The translations under genes were made by a program, and so were the position numbers. From Raskinella chloraquaticus (SeqCode) (GTDB taxonomy: Bacteria; Pseudomonadota; Alphaproteobacteria; Rhizobiales; UBA4765), in the NCBI GenBank assembly GCA_002365175.1, contig DEZK01000007.1, positions 124,001-188,000 on the forward strand: a stretch of DNA of 64,000 bases. Direction: 5' to 3'. This document shows, one piece after another, positions 59,983 through 64,000 of the stretch (position 1 is the stretch's first letter; each line of letters opens with the position of its first letter). A model generated the notes under the pieces. It was not told the DNA's origin and did not search any database. It worked only from the letters and a program-made list of their open reading frames with translations.

Positions 59983-61776
59983 TCAGAAAGCCTCAGGCGC
60001 CAGCGCCATCATGGTCTTGGCTCCCGTCGACAGGCGCGCCAGATGGGCGGCCGTTTCTGGCAGAACGCGTTCAGCGAAATACTGGGCGCTGACGAGCTTG
60101 GTTTCGTAAAAGCTCTTGTCGCCGGCACCGTTTGCCAGCTTCTCCTGAGCCGTCTTTGCCATCATCGCCCACATATAGGCAAAACAGACAAGGCCAAGCA
60201 GATGCATATAGTCAGTCGAGCCGGCCCCGGCATTATCGGGATTGGCAAGGCCGTTTTGCATAAACCACATGGTGGCCTGCTGGAGATGCTGCAGGCTGTT
60301 GGCGAGCGGGCCGACGTAAGCCTTCATTGCCGCATCGCCTTCATGCTGCTTGATGAAGGCGCCGACTTCATTGAAGAACGCAGTGATCGCCCGCCCGCCA
60401 TCGCGGGGCAGCTTGCGGCCGATGAGATCGAGCGCCTGCACGCCGTTGGCGCCTTCATAAATCATGGCGATGCGGGCATCGCGCACATATTGCGACATGC
60501 CCCATTCCTCGATGTAGCCATGCCCACCCAGCATCTGCTGGGCGTTGACCGCGTTCTCGAAGCCCTTATCGGTGAGAAAGCCCTTCAGCACCGGCGTCAT
60601 CAGACCCATATGGTCATCGCCCATCTGCTTCTCGGCCTTGTCCTCGGAGCGATGCGAGATATCGCCGCGGATCGCCGTCCATACAACAAACGCCCGCGCC
60701 GCCTCGTTGAAGGTCTTGATGTTCATCAGCGTGCGACGGACATCGGGGTGGACGATGATGGGATCGGCCGCCTTGTCCTTGGCCTTCACGCCCGAGAGCG
60801 AGCGCCCCTGAATACGGTCCTTGGCGTAGGCCAAGGCATTCTGATAGGCGACCTCGGACTGTGACAGGCCCTGGATGGCAACGCCGAGACGCGCCTCGTT
60901 CATCATGACGAACATGGCGTTGAGGCCGCGATTGGCCTCGCCCACCAGCCAGCCTACCGCGCCGTCATAGTTCATGACGCAGGTGGCGTTGCCGTGAATG
61001 CCCATCTTGTGCTCGATCGACCCGCAGGCAACCGGATTGCGGGCGCCCAGCGACCCATCGGCGTTGACCATAAACTTCGGAACGACGAAGAGCGAAATAC
61101 CCTTGGTTCCTTCCGGCGCGCCATCGATGCGGGCAAGCACAAGATGGATGATGTTCTCGGTGATGTCCTGCTCGCCGGCGGAAATGAAAATCTTGGTGCC
61201 GGAAATCTTGTAGGAGCCATCGCCCTGCGGCGTGGCCTTGGTCTTGATCAGACCAAGATCGGTGCCGCAATGCGGTTCCGTCAGGTTCATGGTGCCTGAC
61301 CAGCGCCCTTCCACCATTTTCGGGACATAAATCTGTTTCAGCTCTTCGGAGGCGTGTTCAATGAGGGCGGCAATCGCCCCCATGGTGAGGCCGGGATACA
61401 TCGACAACGCCATGTTGGCGCTCGACGAGAATTCATTCATGATCGCGCCAAGCGTATAAGGCAGGCCCTGGCCGCCATATTTGGGGTCGGTCGCCAGACC
61501 AATCCAGCCGCCCGCAGCATAGGCTTCATAGGCTTCCTTGAAGCCCTTGGGCGTGGTGACGCGCCCGTCCGCATGGCGCTTGCAGCCCTCGACATCGCCA
61601 CTGCGATTGAGCGGCTGGAAGACTTCTTCCGTCAGTTTGGCAGCCTCGCCGAGAATCGCTTCGATGGTTTCGGGGGTTGCATCCTCGAAGCCTGGAAGAT
61701 TGCCGTATTTTTCGAAGTGAAAGACATCATTCAGCAGAAAGAGCGTGTCATGTACCGGCGCCTTGTAGCTTGGCAT
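59983..61776 (-). CDS. Acyl-CoA dehydrogenase, long form (FadE/DmdC-like)
   Basis: 597 residues, the ~600-residue form with an extra C-terminal domain. FNLTEPHCGT-like signature (MNLTEPHCGTDLG), KISGTKIFISAGEQDI, and IYEGANGVQALDLIGRKL with the catalytic base region. The start MPSYKAPVHDTLFLLNDV has GGGAGAAC upstream. It carries out the first step of beta-oxidation with FAD. First gene of the fatty-acid operon, downstream of a MerR regulator gene and an operator-like dyad. Confidence 0.95.
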   Translation of the reverse strand: MPSYKAPVHDTLFLLNDVFHFEKYGNLPGFEDATPETIEAILGEAAKLTEEVFQPLNRSGDVEGCKRHADGRVTTPKGFKEAYEAYAAGGWIGLATDPKYGGQGLPYTLGAIMNEFSSSANMALSMYPGLTMGAIAALIEHASEELKQIYVPKMVEGRWSGTMNLTEPHCGTDLGLIKTKATPQGDGSYKISGTKIFISAGEQDITENIIHLVLARIDGAPEGTKGISLFVVPKFMVNADGSLGARNPVACGSIEHKMGIHGNATCVMNYDGAVGWLVGEANRGLNAMFVMMNEARLGVAIQGLSQSEVAYQNALAYAKDRIQGRSLSGVKAKDKAADPIIVHPDVRRTLMNIKTFNEAARAFVVWTAIRGDISHRSEDKAEKQMGDDHMGLMTPVLKGFLTDKGFENAVNAQQMLGGHGYIEEWGMSQYVRDARIAMIYEGANGVQALDLIGRKLPRDGGRAITAFFNEVGAFIKQHEGDAAMKAYVGPLANSLQHLQQATMWFMQNGLANPDNAGAGSTDYMHLLGLVCFAYMWAMMAKTAQEKLANGAGDKSFYETKLVSAQYFAERVLPETAAHLARLSTGAKTMMALAPEAF

Positions 61777-61983
61777 GGTCTAGTTCTCCCGACGTGCCGC
61801 GACATTTCAGTCCGCGCGGCTACTTTGCCATTATCATACCCGTGATGGGGCGACGCTCCGCGCCGCGACGCTATTTCTAACGTCGCATCGCGCGTGCAGC
61901 AGCGCCGCCTTCTCAAGGATGACAATGTGCGCCGAACCTAAGCCCGACGCAATATTGACCGCACACACCACGAGAGCTTTTAT

Positions 61984-62005
61984 ACGACATCGCGGGCGAT
62001 GTCGT
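61984..62005. promoter_or_regulatory. 22-bp perfect dyad, likely MerR-type operator
   Basis: ACGACATCGC-GG-GCGATGTCGT, immediately followed on the minus strand by TATAAA and preceded by TTGTCC. A dyad in the spacer between -35 and -10 elements is the hallmark of promoters controlled by MerR-family proteins. The spacing here (about 23 bases) is longer than the usual 19-20. Confidence 0.6.
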
Positions 62006-62019
62006 GCGGACAACCCCTA

Positions 62020-62034
62020 GGTGCGTACCGCACC
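62020..62034. promoter_or_regulatory. Short inverted repeat near the dyad
   Basis: GGTGCG-TAC-CGCACC, 15 bases beyond the larger dyad. It is a possible second protein-binding site or part of the MerR gene's 3' end structure. Confidence 0.35.
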
Positions 62035-62071
62035 AATAATTGGGGTGCGCCCGCCGATCGCAGGTTCAGTA

Positions 62072-62530
62072 CTATGTTCCCCTGACCGCCAGATCGCTGT
62101 CGAGGCCAGCAATGTGACCGCTCAGCTCGTCAATTGCCTTTTCCACCTCATCCCTGCGCTCGATGAGCATGGTCAGCTGGCGGGAAAAACGATCACGTAT
62201 GGTGAGCTGGTGTTTATGGCCACCTGCGGCGTTTCGCGCCTGGTGGTCGAGCGCCAGCATCTCACCGATATCGATGATGGACATGCCGACACGCTTGCAC
62301 AGAAGAAGGAGCGTCAACTGCTTCCTGTCGGCTTCGCTATAGAATCGCGACGACCCCTCCCGTCTGGGATGAAGAAGCCCACGGTCCTCATAAAATCGCA
62401 GGGCGCGCAAAGTAATACCGAAATCACGTGCCATCTCGCCGATGGTAAACACGTCTTCCTTACGCGTGGTCTCCAAGCTGGACAAAGACGTTGTTCTGAC
62501 CTCTTCGATAACCTGAATGTTCTGTGGCAC
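62072..62530 (-). CDS. MerR family transcriptional regulator
   Basis: 152 residues from GTG 62530 with GAGAG upstream. The winged HTH is at about 28-70 (FTIGEMARDFGITLRALRFY, EDRGLLHPRREGSSRFYS), followed by the long dimerisation helix. No cysteine cluster for metal binding is visible, so it is not a metal sensor. It lies directly upstream of the beta-oxidation operon in the same direction and probably regulates it in response to fatty acids or acyl-CoA, which is inference. Confidence 0.9.
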   Translation of the reverse strand: MPQNIQVIEEVRTTSLSSLETTRKEDVFTIGEMARDFGITLRALRFYEDRGLLHPRREGSSRFYSEADRKQLTLLLLCKRVGMSIIDIGEMLALDHQARNAAGGHKHQLTIRDRFSRQLTMLIERRDEVEKAIDELSGHIAGLDSDLAVRGT

Positions 62531-63003
62531 GTCTTATCTCTCGAATTTCATGATGGCGTCTTTCCATCTTCAGCTTAACAAGCGGGATATGGTCGACCGT
62601 GGCCAGTCAGTGACCTGTTATCTTATTGTTCCAGCCAAAAGATCCTCACCTACGTTTTGATTTTATTCGTTTTTCAACGTTTAGCGTCGGTGATTTACGC
62701 ATACGTCCAAGTGACCTGCCAATCACCTGTTGTAAAATTTGCGTGACATGACTCGCTTATTTTGCGGCACCGTCCTCGATACGATGGCGTGATCAGACGC
62801 GACGCGTAGCGCGGACTGTTCTGAACTGCGCAGTCAATGGCCAGCGCCGGCGTTGAGCCTCTTCCCGGAAACGCCGGCAGCCACCCGTTAACCAGGTATT
62901 TACCATAATGGGTTGAAGGTCTCGCCAGATCGGATGGCGCCTGCTGTGCCAGATCCGATTGGATGGCCAGAGCCGGAAGGCAGGCCAGCGGGTGGAGCGG
63001 GAT
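62531..63003. other. Divergent intergenic region between MerR and PodJ-like genes
   Basis: 473 bases without a gene. GTGACCTG occurs at 62610-62617 and again at 62711-62718, the second followed by ATCACCTGTTG, possible binding sites near the MerR promoter. 62640-62700 is AT-rich. The right part holds the CtrA-like box at 62888. Confidence 0.45.
62888..62903 (+). promoter_or_regulatory. CtrA-like box before the PodJ-like gene
   Basis: TTAA-CCAGGTA-TTTAC: the 4-7-5 layout of the CtrA consensus TTAA-N7-TTAAC with one mismatch. It is about 100 bases before the start codon of a polarity-protein gene, a class often controlled by the cell cycle. Confidence 0.5.
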
Positions 63004-64000
63004 ATGGCCGCGCGTAAGTCATGGACCAACGACAGGCCTGTCGGCTTCGTTGAGGACGAGGAAGTAGGCTATGAGCGGGCGATGGACATCGCGCGCCGCT
63101 CCGGGCTGTCGCTGGGAGCATGGCTCAATGGTGTCATCAGTGACGCGTCGGCGCGCGCCGGTGATCGCCCCCCCGCCTTCAGCGGTCAGCGTCACGAATT
63201 TTCAAAACGGCAGCATTTTGACGGGCGCGGCGATGAGCGGGCAAGGAAAGCTGCGCAACCGCAACGGCGTGACAACCGCGACAATGTGCAGTTGTCGCAG
63301 ATGTTCAAGCGACTGGCCGATCTTGCCGAACGCGTCAGCAGTGCCGAGTTGCAGGCGCAGCGCGCGCTGGTGCTTGCCGAGCGCCGTCTCGAGGCCGCTG
63401 ATCAGGCAGGTCCGGTCACCGCCCGTCACGTCAAAGCCTTTGCCAGCGAAGTCGACCACGTCCATTCTGATCTGGCGGCTGTAGAGCGCGAGGCGCGGCG
63501 CGCCGTTCGCGACCTTATCGGCGAGACGCGCACGCTGGGCGGCAGCCACCTTGCCGATGATCCCCGCCTGTCGGCCATCATGGCAGCCATTCATTCGGTT
63601 GAAGCCCGGCTCGATCACATCAGCGAGCGGTTGAACAAGCCGGCGCCTCCCCTTCCACCCTTACATGATGACGGTCGGCTGGCGAAGATCGAGGCGCAAC
63701 TCGTCGACATCGCCCGCCAGCTTGAGGATAGCGGATCGCAGCCGGTGTTGTCGATTGACGCCGGTTTGAGCGAAACCGTTCGCCAGATCGCCAGCCGGCA
63801 ACGCGAACTGGAAGATTCGGCGGCCTCCCGCGACCAGGCTGATTTTCTTCATCATCAGCAGGCCCAGCGGGTCGACGCGGAGTCGCTGCGCGACATTCAG
63901 GAGCGTCTGAGCGGCCTTGCAGCGCAGATTGCCGCTTCGCGCCACGAGCCGTCCTTCGATCGTCGGCTGAATGACCTGCCCGAGCGCTTCGAAACATTGC
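63004..64000 (+). CDS. PodJ-like localization factor, N-terminal part (cut by right edge)
   Basis: Open frame from ATG 63004 to the window end, 332 codons, no stop. GGAG at 62994-62997 gives a proper ribosome site. The N-terminus has the short conserved segment AMDIARRSGLSLGAWLNGVI, typical of PodJ-like and SEL1-repeat proteins of Hyphomicrobiales. A long charged region follows, with coiled-coil stretches (LADLAERVSSAELQAQRALV; LSAIMAAIHSVEARLDHISE) and a short Pro-rich break. Such proteins organise the cell pole. Membrane, SEL1 and peptidoglycan-binding parts would lie beyond the window. Confidence 0.8.
   Translation, partial: MAARKSWTNDRPVGFVEDEEVGYERAMDIARRSGLSLGAWLNGVISDASARAGDRPPAFSGQRHEFSKRQHFDGRGDERARKAAQPQRRDNRDNVQLSQMFKRLADLAERVSSAELQAQRALVLAERRLEAADQAGPVTARHVKAFASEVDHVHSDLAAVEREARRAVRDLIGETRTLGGSHLADDPRLSAIMAAIHSVEARLDHISERLNKPAPPLPPLHDDGRLAKIEAQLVDIARQLEDSGSQPVLSIDAGLSETVRQIASRQRELEDSAASRDQADFLHHQQAQRVDAESLRDIQERLSGLAAQIAASRHEPSFDRRLNDLPERFETL

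Larger units (their letters stand above)
61777..62071. other. Leader region of the fatty-acid operon
   Basis: 295 bases between the MerR gene and the acyl-CoA dehydrogenase gene, both on the minus strand. It holds a TATAAA element (61984-61979) next to a 22-bp dyad. The ~200-base stretch from there to the start codon would be a long untranslated leader; I see no known riboswitch in it. Confidence 0.5.

Overview
The window is one continuous, gene-dense bacterial chromosome segment of fairly high GC content. A complete PhyR-NepR-EcfG general stress response locus, EcfG-type promoters, a PodJ-like gene with a CtrA-type box, abundant dipeptide-type and amino-acid ABC transporters and several acyl-CoA pathways all point to an alphaproteobacterium of the Hyphomicrobiales (rhizobial) type. 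I cannot name the genus. No phage, CRISPR array or intact insertion sequence was seen. The only mobile trace is a short relic resembling the start of an IS6-family transposase.

Left part (1-9355): two acyl-CoA dehydrogenases (the first cut by the window edge), then a dipeptide-type ABC importer (binding protein, two permeases, two ATPases) followed by an N-carbamoyl-D-amino-acid amidohydrolase and an amidohydrolase/deacetylase. 9358-11109 (minus strand) holds an alanine-rich repeat protein split by one in-frame TAA. 11273-18783 is the stress island: CsbD, a DUF4118/HisKA_2 kinase, a YqjD/YqjE-like pair, a transglutaminase-like protein with an altered active site, a HisKA_2 protein with a degenerate ATPase domain, ecfG, nepR, phyR and a 54-residue DUF1328 protein. 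Four EcfG-type promoters lie in this island, three of them exact.

18989-26311 (minus) is a second dipeptide-type ABC operon with a flavin reductase and a hydantoin racemase. A perfect FNR/FixK box lies upstream, followed by the IS6 relic and tRNA-Thr(GGT). 27028-34334 (minus) couples a CoA-transferase, an enoyl-CoA hydratase, a GntR/FCD regulator, a ferric-type ABC importer and an unusual SDR. A perfect 12-bp palindrome upstream is the likely GntR operator. Then come pgi, an argE-like deacetylase, an orphan amino-acid binding protein, an L,D-transpeptidase and a plus-strand group for 4-hydroxyproline use (a DapA-family enzyme, hydroxyproline epimerase and an aminotransferase).

44121-48374 (minus) links an aminotransferase, a beta-carbonic anhydrase, a FixL-like kinase without the heme histidine, a FixJ-like regulator and a lone receiver. 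mscL follows. Next is a CrbS/MxtR-type transporter-kinase hybrid with its convergent CrbR/ErdR-type regulator. Then come proline iminopeptidase, a small membrane protein and an esterase. A complete beta-oxidation operon (acyl-CoA dehydrogenase, thiolase, isochorismatase-like hydrolase, FadJ/FadB) lies behind a MerR regulator, with a 22-bp dyad next to a TATAAA element. A PodJ-like gene runs off the right edge.
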